This document shows positions 1 through 6,248 of a DNA stretch of 10,880 bases, piece after piece (the first letter of the stretch is position 1; the number at the start of each line of letters is the position of its first letter). The stretch is from Acidobacteriota bacterium. GTDB taxonomy: Bacteria; Acidobacteriota; Aminicenantia; Aminicenantales; Saccharicenantaceae. Under the pieces are notes generated by a model. The model did no database searches, had not been told where the DNA came from, and worked only from the letters and a program-made list of their open reading frames with translations. A program made the position numbers and the translations under genes. The stretch lies in the NCBI GenBank assembly GCA_003476685.1, contig DMVN01000229.1, positions 1 to 10,880 of the forward strand, written 5' to 3'.

Positions 1-2
1 AA

Positions 3-1163
3 TTGAACCGCCTGGCCTGGACCCCAGGTCCCTGGGCCACCTCCCAGGATGTTTATTTCAGCCAGGACCCGAAAAAGCTGGATAAAGCCAGGCCGGTGGT
101 CAAAGACTTAAAGCCTGGAATGAACTTTTTCTTCATTCCTGAAAAAAACCTGAAATATGGCCAGAGCTATTTCTGGCGGGTTGACACCAGGAATGGTTCT
201 CTTCCGGCTTCTCCTGGCCAGGTCTGGTCCTTCCGGGTCCAGGATGAACCTGATGACGATCAGATTACCTTTCTGGTAGCGGCTGACCTTCATTACGGCG
301 GCTCCATGAAGGCCAGGCAAATAAACAGGGAGATGGTCCTGACCATGAACAGCCTCCCCGGTCAGAACCTGCCGGAAGAATTCGGACTGAAAGGGAAAAT
401 TAATACACCCCGGGGAGTGGTTATCCTGGGGGACATTGTGGATGACGGGGGCTCACCGGAAGTCCAGAAATTCTGGCAGGAATACGTCGAAGACTTTGGA
501 CTCAAGGGCGACCGCCTGCTGGCTTTTCCGGTGTATGAAGGCTTCGGCGAACATGACGGGCCCTCTGACGGCCTGGTCCGAACTAATCTCAGAAGCCGCA
601 ACCGCCTGCGCCCCGGGCTGAGGAGCATCTCGGCCGACGGGCAGCATTATTCCTGGGATTGGGGCAGGGTGCATTTTATCCATCTTAACCTGTATCCAGG
701 CAGCATGGGTGAAGAGTACCTGAACATCTGGCGCCGGCGGGTCAGCGGCGATGCCCGCTATCCCAAGCGCAGTCTGGAATTTCTGATTGAAGACCTGAAG
801 AGGAACGTCGGCTCCAGTGGCCGCCCGGTGGTAATTTTCCAGCATTATGGGTTCGATTCCTGGAGCGAGGCCTGGTGGACACAGAAGGAACGCAACGCCT
901 TTCTCCAGGCCATTCAGCCCTATAACATCATCGCCATTTTCTGGGGGCATTCCCACGTCGCCCAGGCCTTGAACTGGAACGACCTCAGGACCTGGTGCGC
1001 CGGTTCGCTCAACAATGACCCTGAGCCGGGGACTTTCCTGGTGGTCAGCCTGAAAACCGGGCGTCGCAGCGGTCAGCTGATGGTGGCCGCCAGGAAAGCC
1101 AATCAGTGGCTATCGGCTGAAAAAATCAGCTTCCTGCCGAGAAAGGTTCCCAAATCTAAATAA
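3..1163 (+). CDS. Metallophosphoesterase with N-terminal FnIII-like domain (5' partial)
   Basis: This is a calcineurin-like phosphoesterase, expected to hydrolyse a phosphoester at a two-metal centre; the substrate is unknown. Numbering the first visible codon as 1, residues 1-80 look like the end of a fibronectin-III-type domain (WTPGPWATSQDVYF near the start, SYFWRVD around 55-61, VWSFRV at 74-79). The catalytic domain then shows the family's motifs in order: AADLHYG (D95, H97), LGDIVDDG (D144), GEHD (H184, D185), FQHYG (H281) and WGHSH (H316, H318). In most family members the third motif is GNHD, whose Asn binds metal; here that position is Glu183. The frame is open to the left edge, and the TTG at position 3 is only the first codon in view, so the start and any signal peptide are outside the window. 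The FnIII-like domain suggests an exported protein, which cannot be checked here. The next gene is convergent. The family call is firm; the substrate and location are not. Confidence 0.85.
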   Translation: MNRLAWTPGPWATSQDVYFSQDPKKLDKARPVVKDLKPGMNFFFIPEKNLKYGQSYFWRVDTRNGSLPASPGQVWSFRVQDEPDDDQITFLVAADLHYGGSMKARQINREMVLTMNSLPGQNLPEEFGLKGKINTPRGVVILGDIVDDGGSPEVQKFWQEYVEDFGLKGDRLLAFPVYEGFGEHDGPSDGLVRTNLRSRNRLRPGLRSISADGQHYSWDWGRVHFIHLNLYPGSMGEEYLNIWRRRVSGDARYPKRSLEFLIEDLKRNVGSSGRPVVIFQHYGFDSWSEAWWTQKERNAFLQAIQPYNIIAIFWGHSHVAQALNWNDLRTWCAGSLNNDPEPGTFLVVSLKTGRRSGQLMVAARKANQWLSAEKISFLPRKVPKSK

Positions 1164-1195
1164 GTTAAACCCTCAAGACGGCCAGGCTACCTATG

Positions 1196-1226
1196 GCCGG
1201 CTCTCTCTGCCGGCATTCCTTATTTT
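1196..1226 (+). terminator. Possible terminator of the phosphoesterase gene
   Basis: GCCGGC at 1196-1201 and GCCGGC at 1209-1214 form a 6-bp all-GC stem with a 7-nt TCTCTCT loop. The sequence after it is T-rich (ATTCCTTATTTTT). It lies 32 nt after the stop codon and overlaps the last bases of the convergent gene. The tail is interrupted, and an alternative 5-bp stem (GGCCA 1180-1184 with TGGCC 1194-1198) competes with it, so the call is tentative. Confidence 0.35.
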
Positions 1227-2371
1227 TGTGGCTTGTATTTAAGAAAAGCCCCGATACTCCCGTAGTGTTCCAGCCTGGTAGGTGAGCTGACCTGGGTCAG
1301 CGGGATGTTCCTGTTTAGAGCTACTTCAATGGCTTCGTCCACGATGTCGGCCACCGCTTCGGTTTTCACCTTGCAGGCCGGGCAGAGTTCTTCGTTTGCG
1401 AACAAACCGTGACAGTCCGGGCAGACCCGTCCGGGCTTGGAAAAGTTGTGGGTAATGATCAGGTGTTGGACCTCGAAGGAATTTAATTTTCTCAAGGTAT
1501 CGACCAGGCCGGAGACGGCTCGCCCGCCTCGTTCCAGCTCGGCCACGAATTTTTTCACCAGGGCTTCTTCCTCCTCTCTCTTCAGCTTCTCTTCCAGGGT
1601 CAGGCATTCTTCCAGCACCCGGGAGGCTTCAGTCCCGGGCCTGGCCTTAATCCTTCCTTTGAGTTTGCCCTTCACATAGGAATGAAACAGGGGCTCCAGC
1701 TGGGGATAGAACTGGTCGTCGCAACCGACCAGCAGCCAGTCAAAATGATTCTGCTTCAGGATATCAAAAGTTTTCTGGGCAGCTTTCTTAAAGTGCTCCA
1801 TAAGCAGGGCATCGATGTGTCGTTCGATCCTCTTTGATTCATAGCCTTCAAAGCCGCCTTTTTTGACTTTCTTGGGGACTTCACTGGCCAGGCTGTCCAG
1901 CAACCGGACCTCAGCCATGTGTATTTCATACCAGCAGGCCTCCCGACGGTTAACCAGGAAAGCGCATAATTTCTTGAATTTCTCCAGGATGGCCGAGAGA
2001 GGTCTGGTGTAGAAATCGAAATCCTGGATCAACCGGTTTCTCGGGCCGTGCGGCAGCTCCAGTTCCTGCCAGATATTCCGGGCCGAACAGCAGAAGAGGG
2101 CCAGGCCCGGCGCTTTCCAGGCGTTCAGGCGGTTGGTGCAGAACTGAGAAATCTTTTCCAGGTCATCCAGCAGAGATTTCCTGGCTTCCCGGGAAAGTTC
2201 CTTTCCTTCCAGTTCCAGCCTGGCCTGGTTGAGGAGTCCCTTGTAAGCGGCATTGATGGCCTTGAGGGGATGCTGACTCTTGTCGGTGTTGAGGTAGAAA
2301 CTGGTGGCCTGGTAGGGATGGGTTTTCATCTGGGCCAGGGCTTCGACCTGAGAAGGGCTGCTGAATTTCAT
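1220..2371 (-). CDS. eRF1-domain protein, bacterial baeRF/Vms1-like, with zinc ribbon
   Basis: This 383-residue cytoplasmic protein resembles the bacterial archaeo-eukaryotic release factor (baeRF) group, relatives of eRF1/Pelota and of the Vms1 peptidyl-tRNA hydrolase. Residues about 130-245 match eRF1 domain 2, with a GGFEGYESKRIERH segment (172-185) where eRF1 carries its GGQ loop and following helix. After a charged, probably coiled-coil stretch (252-282), residues 297-380 match eRF1 domain 3. That domain includes a zinc ribbon with CPDC (C317, C320) and CPAC (C330, C333) and ends with the typical GSIGAFLKY. No eRF1 domain 1 (stop-codon reader) is visible; the first 120 residues are helical and lack a motif I know. 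No Gln follows the GG pair, so hydrolase activity is uncertain. The ATG is supported by AAGGAGG (2382-2376) 4 nt upstream. The gene follows the RDD gene and also has its own promoter. A role in ribosome rescue or translation quality control is inferred. Confidence 0.75.
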   Translation of the reverse strand: MKFSSPSQVEALAQMKTHPYQATSFYLNTDKSQHPLKAINAAYKGLLNQARLELEGKELSREARKSLLDDLEKISQFCTNRLNAWKAPGLALFCCSARNIWQELELPHGPRNRLIQDFDFYTRPLSAILEKFKKLCAFLVNRREACWYEIHMAEVRLLDSLASEVPKKVKKGGFEGYESKRIERHIDALLMEHFKKAAQKTFDILKQNHFDWLLVGCDDQFYPQLEPLFHSYVKGKLKGRIKARPGTEASRVLEECLTLEEKLKREEEEALVKKFVAELERGGRAVSGLVDTLRKLNSFEVQHLIITHNFSKPGRVCPDCHGLFANEELCPACKVKTEAVADIVDEAIEVALNRNIPLTQVSSPTRLEHYGSIGAFLKYKPQK

Positions 2372-2468
2372 GGCGCCTCCTTAAAAAGATTAGGAATATA
2401 TAAAGACCTCTTCAAAATGGGGGATATATGGTTCCTTGATACCGGCTCTGGTTAAAGCCACTGATTAA

Positions 2469-2497
2469 AAATTAAGCTGCCCGGGCTTCTTTGTCAA
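2469..2497 (-). promoter_or_regulatory. Sigma-70-type promoter of the eRF1-like gene
   Basis: On the minus strand a perfect -35 box TTGACA (2497-2492) is followed, after exactly 17 nt, by TAATTT (2474-2469) as the -10 box. Transcription would start near 2462, giving a leader of about 90 nt before the ATG at 2371. The leader ends with AAGGAGG. A second, cotranscribed source from the RDD gene is possible, since no terminator is visible in 2372-2556. Confidence 0.7.
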
Positions 2498-2556
2498 GGA
2501 AAATAATTTTATCTCTAAGGCCAGTTTCAGGGATTAAACTTTTTTGATCTGTTCTT

Positions 2557-3291
2557 CTAAGCTCTGGATTTCTTTTTCACCCGTATTTTTTTAGGCAGGC
2601 GGATAACGGTGGTGTCAGCTATCTTATCGTGCATGGCCAGCCCGTGCCGGTCCCAGAGCACCTGCCAGAAACCCAGGGAAGCAAACAGGCCGGAACAGAC
2701 GTAGCCGTGAGCCCGCTCAAAGCACTGGTACCAGCCCAGCCGGGGCTTGCCCTCCAGGTCGATGACCTTCAGGCCGAAGACCCTCTTACCCGGGGTTTGC
2801 CCTCCGAAGCGGAAAAACAGGACAAAGTAAAGCAGGGTGATGATGTATTCTTTTATGACTTTGTAGGCTCGATCTTCGGCCCTGTCCTTCTCCGGGGTCC
2901 TCTCCCTGGCCCGCTCAATTCTGGCTCTGACCAGAGCTCCGGCATAATTCTTTTCTATTTCTTTGACCGTCATAGACTCAGCTGTCCGGTATTCTTCTTC
3001 CGATATCTGGCCCTTAAGGAGGTCCAGGTATTCTCGCTTTTTATCCTGTTCTACCTGTAGTCCTCGTTCCAAGGTCCAGCTGGCGTCTTCGCCTTCTTCC
3101 AGGGCCTTAATGGCCCCGGAAACAGGCGACGGTTCATGCCTGACCCTGGCCCTCAGCTCGGCATAGCCGGTATAAACGAGGGAAGACAGCACTGCAATGA
3201 TCAGAGCATCTAGTCCGAAAGCCAGACCCCGGCGGAGAAAACCAGCCTGGTCGGCTCTGACCTTGTGCCTGGGGAAAAGCCTGGAAAACAT
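2557..3291 (-). CDS. RDD-family membrane protein with long cytoplasmic-type insertion
   Basis: This is a 244-residue inner-membrane protein of the RDD family, whose molecular role is mostly unknown; some members have been linked to ion transport. Family marks are the Arg/Asp pair in the first membrane segment (RRGLAFGLDALII, R20/R21 and D28, segment about 22-42), then GGQTPGKRVFGLKV at 163-176 after a second segment (about 147-161), and a final WDRHGLAMHDK block at 213-223 after a third hydrophobic stretch (about 198-212). Between segments 1 and 2 lies an unusually long hydrophilic, highly charged region (about 45-142), probably helical, where many RDD proteins have only a short loop. The C-terminus is very basic (KKIRVKKKSR). 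The ATG is supported by AAAGGAG (3303-3297) 5 nt upstream. It is the first gene of a possible two-gene unit with the eRF1-like gene. The family call is firm; the function is not. Confidence 0.82.
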   Translation of the reverse strand: MFSRLFPRHKVRADQAGFLRRGLAFGLDALIIAVLSSLVYTGYAELRARVRHEPSPVSGAIKALEEGEDASWTLERGLQVEQDKKREYLDLLKGQISEEEYRTAESMTVKEIEKNYAGALVRARIERARERTPEKDRAEDRAYKVIKEYIITLLYFVLFFRFGGQTPGKRVFGLKVIDLEGKPRLGWYQCFERAHGYVCSGLFASLGFWQVLWDRHGLAMHDKIADTTVIRLPKKIRVKKKSRA

Positions 3292-3306
3292 TTAATCTCC
3301 TTTACG

Positions 3307-3323
3307 GCCCGGAACTTCCGGGC
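3307..3323 (-). promoter_or_regulatory. Perfect inverted repeat just upstream of the RDD gene's RBS
   Basis: The 17-nt element has 8-nt arms (GCCCGGAA / TTCCGGGC) around a single central base. In RNA it would fold as a 6-bp GC stem with a short loop, ending 3 nt before the AAAGGAG ribosome binding site (3303-3297). It could affect translation of the RDD gene or be a DNA operator. Neither is shown; only the symmetry and the position are seen. Confidence 0.4.
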
Positions 3324-3416
3324 GGGCAGGGTTAAGGCTCCAGCAGGTTCTTGCTACGGACATTTAAACAGGCCGCGCTTTGCTCAGCCCTGGCCCAGCC
3401 CTTCACAGCCAGATTC

Positions 3417-3446
3417 ATACTAATTTATATGAGACCTCTTTGGCAA
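3417..3446 (-). promoter_or_regulatory. Candidate promoter of the RDD gene
   Basis: On the minus strand TTGCCA (3446-3441, one mismatch to TTGACA) is followed after 18 nt by TAGTAT (3422-3417, two mismatches to TATAAT). The start site would be near 3410, about 118 nt before the ATG. It is the best pair I could find upstream of the gene, but it is not strong. Confidence 0.4.
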
Positions 3447-3716
3447 GGGAAGAAAGTCGCTGGATACTTCAAACCACCGCTCGGGCGGCTTTTGACTTTG
3501 GAAACATCCCTGCGCCTGGTTTCTGCTGGCCGGCTGAAAACCATGAGCACTGGTGTGACCCCCGCGTGGGTACGCCCTCGGAAAAAATTGACAATTTCGA
3601 AGAATGTTCTAAGCCGGAATATCCTGGAATTTATGACAGCTGAAGTTCCTAAAAATAGACCGTTTACGGGGAATTTTTAAGCCCTGCTCTCGGGCCGGCC
3701 GATTGTAGCCGGCGTC
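3447..3716. other. Intergenic DNA without a recognised gene; two stem-loops
   Basis: This is the core of the 478-bp gap between the divergent RDD gene and tRNA-Leu. Short reading frames exist on both strands, but their proteins show no family features and no good ribosome binding site. Two stem-loops stand out. GGTGTGACCC (3552-3561) pairs with GGGTACGCC (3568-3576) over nine base pairs, with one G-U pair, one bulged G and a 6-nt loop. GCCGGC (3694-3699) pairs with GCCGGC (3708-3713) across 8 nt and lies just before the tRNA promoter. No known RNA family (tmRNA, RNase P, SRP, riboswitch) was recognised. Confidence 0.4.
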
Positions 3717-3745
3717 TTTACAGAGGCCATTTAAATGGATATAAT
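3717..3745 (+). promoter_or_regulatory. Promoter of tRNA-Leu
   Basis: TTTACA (3717-3722, one mismatch to the -35 consensus), a 17-nt spacer and a perfect TATAAT (3740-3745) precede the tRNA. The predicted start is near 3752, about 18 nt before the mature 5' end at 3770. The spacer contains a 12-bp perfect palindrome, listed separately. Confidence 0.72.
3727..3738. repeat. 12-bp palindrome CCATTTAAATGG inside the promoter spacer
   Basis: CCATTTAAATGG is its own reverse complement and lies wholly between the -35 and -10 boxes of the tRNA promoter. A protein bound here would block RNA polymerase, so it could be an operator. Chance symmetry in an AT-rich spacer is also possible. Confidence 0.5.
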
Positions 3746-3769
3746 TATACTGCCTTGTTGAGGCTGGTT

Positions 3770-3856
3770 GCGGAAGTGGCGGAATTGGCAGACGCGTAAG
3801 CCTCAGGAGTTTATGGCCGAAAGGCTGTGTGGGTTCGAGTCCCACCTTCCGCACCA
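3770..3856 (+). tRNA. tRNA-Leu (anticodon CAG)
   Basis: The sequence folds as a complete class II tRNA. The acceptor stem is GCGGAAG (3770-3776) with CTTCCGC (3846-3852), followed by discriminator A and an encoded CCA. The D-stem is GCG/CGC with a GG-containing loop. The anticodon stem is TAAGC/GTTTA with loop CTCAGGA, which places CAG at 3804-3806. There is a long variable arm closed by GCC-GAAA-GGC, as expected for leucine. The T-arm is GTGGG-TTCGAGT-CCCAC. It reads CUG, a codon used often in the genes of this window. It has its own promoter at 3717-3745, and a run of six T follows 2 nt after the CCA. Confidence 0.97.
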
Positions 3857-3858
3857 CC

Positions 3859-3864
3859 TTTTTT
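3859..3864 (+). terminator. T-run after tRNA-Leu, possible weak terminator
   Basis: Six consecutive T begin 2 nt after the CCA end. With the GC-rich T-arm just upstream as a hairpin, this could cause some termination, but the stem is separated from the T-run by about 13 nt, which is long for an intrinsic terminator. The next coding region starts only 5 nt after the run, so readthrough is probably needed unless another start site is used. Confidence 0.25.
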
Positions 3865-3868
3865 ATTA

Positions 3869-5227
3869 ATGCCCGCAAACAAACATCTCCTTCTTCTGAA
3901 TCCCTGGGTTTATGATTTTACGGCCTGTGATTTCTGGCTCAGGCCCCTCGGTCTTCTCTACCTGGCCGCTATCCTCAGGAAATACACGACTTTTCAGGTT
4001 GACTTCCTGGATTTCCTGGACAGCACCCGGGTAGTAGGCAATCCGGGATTCAGGCCCAGGCTCAGAGCTGACGGCCGGGCTTCTTTCTACAAAGAAGAAG
4101 TGCCGAAGCCCGAAATTTTCCGGCACATCCCCCGGAAGTTTTCCCGCTACGGCTGGCCCCTTAACCTGGCCGAAGACTCCTTAAAACGGTTGCCTACCCC
4201 CGAAGCGGTCTTGCTCACCTGCACCATGACCTACTGGTACCCCGGGGTGCAGGCAGCGGTGGAGGTGGTTAGAAAAATCTTCGGACGGGTTCCGGTCATA
4301 CTGGGAGGAATCTACGCCAGTCTCTGCCCGGAACATGCTGCCCGGGAGTCAGGGGCGGACCTGGTGGTGGCCGGTCCCGGTGAAAACCGTATTTTCGGTC
4401 TGCTGGAAGAAATCTGCGGTCGCGGTCTCTTGAAGCCTGGCGTGGAGAGTGTCTTTTTCTCCGGACTTGATTCCCTGCCTACTCCGGCCTACGACCTCTA
4501 CCAGGACCGGTCAGTGGCCTGCCTCCTGACCTCGCGCGGCTGCCCTTTTACTTGCAGTTATTGTGCTAGCCGTCAGCTTCAGCCGCAATTCGAGCCGCGG
4601 TCTCCCGATAAAGTCGTGTCTGAAATCATCAACCTCCAGCGGCTCGGGGCCAGGCAGATTGCCTTTTATGATGATGCCCTGCTGCTCAACAAAGAGCAGC
4701 ACCTGGAAGTAATTCTGGACAGGATTATTGCCCTCAGCCCCGGCCTCAATTTTCACACTCCCAACGGTCTCTCTCCCCGGGCCTTTGATTACGGGCTGGC
4801 TGTTCGCTTACGGCAGGCCGGTTTCAGTTCGATTTTCCTCAGCCTGGAAAATGCCGACCCGGCCTGGCTTCGGGAAACCGGGCCCAAGGTGAGCCCGGCT
4901 GATTTGGAAAGAGCCCTGACTTTCCTGGAACAGGCCGGTTATCGCCGGGAAGAAATTTCTGTTTATCTTCTGGTGGGACATCCTTCCCAGACCCGGGAGC
5001 AAGTCGTGGACAGCCTCAGGCTCGTCAAGAAGCTGGGGGCCCGACCACGCCTGGCCTATTATTCGCCTGTTCCGGGCACGCTCGACTGGCAGCGCCTGCT
5101 GGAATCCGGCCAGGTTCGGGCTGATTTTGACCCTCTCCTTCACAATAAGCTTGTCTTCCCTTATTTCTGGGGCCGGATTTCTCCGGCTGACCTGGAAGAA
5201 ATCAAGCGGGAGTGCCGGGGCGGCTGA
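3869..5227 (+). CDS. B12-binding-domain radical SAM protein
   Basis: This 452-residue enzyme has the layout of cobalamin-dependent-type radical SAM proteins: an N-terminal B12-binding-like domain (about 5-200) and a radical SAM TIM barrel (about 212-430). Seen in the first domain are RPLGLLYLAA near residue 25, a Cys-containing TCTMTYWYPG around 117-126, VILGGIYASL (143-152) and DLVVAGPGE (164-172). The 4Fe-4S motif is CPFTCSYC with C225, C229 and C232, and GHPSQT near 370 belongs to the barrel. The substrate cannot be read from the sequence; relatives act in methylation or rearrangement of lipids, cofactors and natural products. The frame runs back into the tRNA, but those codons (MWVRVPPSAP) are a known tRNA artefact, so the ATG 12 nt after the tRNA is chosen. 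No Shine-Dalgarno sequence precedes it, which points to unusual initiation. There is no iron-sulfur or cofactor gene nearby. Confidence 0.85.
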   Translation: MPANKHLLLLNPWVYDFTACDFWLRPLGLLYLAAILRKYTTFQVDFLDFLDSTRVVGNPGFRPRLRADGRASFYKEEVPKPEIFRHIPRKFSRYGWPLNLAEDSLKRLPTPEAVLLTCTMTYWYPGVQAAVEVVRKIFGRVPVILGGIYASLCPEHAARESGADLVVAGPGENRIFGLLEEICGRGLLKPGVESVFFSGLDSLPTPAYDLYQDRSVACLLTSRGCPFTCSYCASRQLQPQFEPRSPDKVVSEIINLQRLGARQIAFYDDALLLNKEQHLEVILDRIIALSPGLNFHTPNGLSPRAFDYGLAVRLRQAGFSSIFLSLENADPAWLRETGPKVSPADLERALTFLEQAGYRREEISVYLLVGHPSQTREQVVDSLRLVKKLGARPRLAYYSPVPGTLDWQRLLESGQVRADFDPLLHNKLVFPYFWGRISPADLEEIKRECRGG

Positions 5228-5233
5228 TTTTAG

Positions 5234-5262
5234 TTGATTTGGAGCCGGCGGAGGGGTAACTT
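5234..5262 (+). promoter_or_regulatory. Candidate promoter of the GWxTD lipoprotein gene
   Basis: TTGATT (5234-5239), 17 nt of spacer and TAACTT (5257-5262) precede the lipoprotein gene; the same -10 hexamer occurs in the tatA promoter. The start site would be near 5269, leaving a leader of only about 14 nt and placing the AGGGAG ribosome binding site (5267-5272) at the very RNA end. That tight fit lowers confidence, and readthrough from the radical SAM gene is an alternative. Confidence 0.35.
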
Positions 5263-5282
5263 ATAAAGGGAGATAGAAAGAA

Positions 5283-6224
5283 ATGTCCAAAAAATTTTTA
5301 TTACCCTTTTTTTTATTGTTCGTCAGCCTGATTTTTAGCTCCTGCCTGACGAGCCGGCTGGAGAGAAAGCTTAAACCAGCCGACCAGGATTGGCTTTCAG
5401 AAGTCCGCTACATTATCACCCCGGAAGAACGCAAGATTTTCTTAGAATTGCCCGAGTCAGAGAGAGAGCAATTCAAGGTTGATTTCTGGGCCAGGCGTGA
5501 CCCCGACCCCGACACCGAGGCCAATGAATTCAAGGATGAATATTATAAGCGGCTGGAACGGGCCAACCAGATGTTCCTGGGCGAGGGCCGGCCGGGCTGG
5601 CTGACTGACCGCGGCCGGATTTACATCCTATTCGGCCCGCCCACTGAACGCCATACCTATCCCATGGAAGCTTCGGGCTATTGCCGCGAAGTCTGGTACT
5701 ATGGCAGCTTCCCAGTCATCTTTATTGATGAGCATTGCTCCGGTAATTACATTCTTTCAGCCATCAACCTGGAACACCTGCAGGACCTGAATTTAGCCCA
5801 GGGTTATTTTCAGAATACCATCACTCAGGAAAGAAGCGTTTTTGATTACGACCTGAAACTGGCCCGCAGTCAGAGAAGCGGAGATAGCCTCAGGGCACTG
5901 CTGTCTTTCAGCATGAAATACGAGCAAATCTGGTTTGAAGTCAGGGATGACGCCAGCCTGGAGACCCAGCTGTTTCTGGTGGTGGAGATAAAAGACCGGG
6001 CCGGGAATCAGGTCTGGCAGGGGCAGAAAACCGCTAACCTCAGCTTCAGCGACGAAGAAGAATTGAAAAAAATGAGGGGGCTGAAGTTCACCATGGAAGT
6101 AGAAATCAACCTGCCCGATGGCCGGTTTCCGCTGCCGGCTCCAGGTAAGTACCTTCTTTATTCAACCCTGAAGCAGAGAACCGGGGGCAAAGAGCTGAAA
6201 AAAGTATCGGAAATCAAGCTTTAG
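5283..6224 (+). CDS. GWxTD domain-containing lipoprotein
   Basis: This 313-residue protein carries the GWxTD domain, found mainly in Acidobacteriota, Aminicenantes and related phyla and still without a known function. The N-terminus is a lipoprotein signal: MSKKF, a hydrophobic core, then a lipobox ending FSSC with the lipidated Cys at 21, so the mature protein should be anchored in a membrane facing the periplasm. The signature GWLTDRGRIYILFGPP sits at 105-120, preceded by the usual helix with FWARRDPDPDTEANEF (68-83). Residues about 205-313 look like a beta-rich C-terminal domain. Two further Cys, C134 and C152, flank a strand and could form a disulfide. The ATG fits the signal peptide, with AGGGAG about 10 nt upstream, a little long. 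It is probably a single gene, convergent with the receptor gene 24 nt away. The domain call is firm; the role is unknown. Confidence 0.88.
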   Translation: MSKKFLLPFFLLFVSLIFSSCLTSRLERKLKPADQDWLSEVRYIITPEERKIFLELPESEREQFKVDFWARRDPDPDTEANEFKDEYYKRLERANQMFLGEGRPGWLTDRGRIYILFGPPTERHTYPMEASGYCREVWYYGSFPVIFIDEHCSGNYILSAINLEHLQDLNLAQGYFQNTITQERSVFDYDLKLARSQRSGDSLRALLSFSMKYEQIWFEVRDDASLETQLFLVVEIKDRAGNQVWQGQKTANLSFSDEEELKKMRGLKFTMEVEINLPDGRFPLPAPGKYLLYSTLKQRTGGKELKKVSEIKL

Positions 6225-6233
6225 GTCAGCAAT

Positions 6234-6245
6234 CAGGACGTCCTG
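6234..6245. repeat. 12-bp palindrome between convergent stop codons
   Basis: CAGGACGTCCTG is a perfect palindrome lying in the 24-bp gap between the lipoprotein and receptor stop codons. It could act as a two-way transcription barrier, but no T-run follows on either strand and a 12-nt palindrome cannot form a good hairpin loop. Function is not supported beyond position and symmetry. Confidence 0.3.
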
Positions 6246-6248
6246 TCC

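Noticed and set aside
453..956. 167-codon minus-strand frame opposite the phosphoesterase
   Set aside because: It overlaps a gene with intact catalytic motifs and shows no family features or ribosome binding site.
3351..3680. 109-codon plus-strand frame in the large gap
   Set aside because: The composition is unlike a real protein, there is no Shine-Dalgarno sequence, and no motif or homologous family is recognised. It overlaps the candidate RDD promoter.
3827..3868. Upstream extension of the radical SAM frame beginning MWVRVPPSAP
   Set aside because: These codons lie in the tRNA T-arm and acceptor stem, a known mis-annotation. The ATG at 3869 begins the sequence that resembles the family.
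3609..3878. 89-codon minus-strand frame across tRNA-Leu (protein includes VGLEPTQPFG)
   Set aside because: It is the familiar artefact of translating a tRNA-Leu gene backwards; the tRNA fold is complete and explains the sequence.
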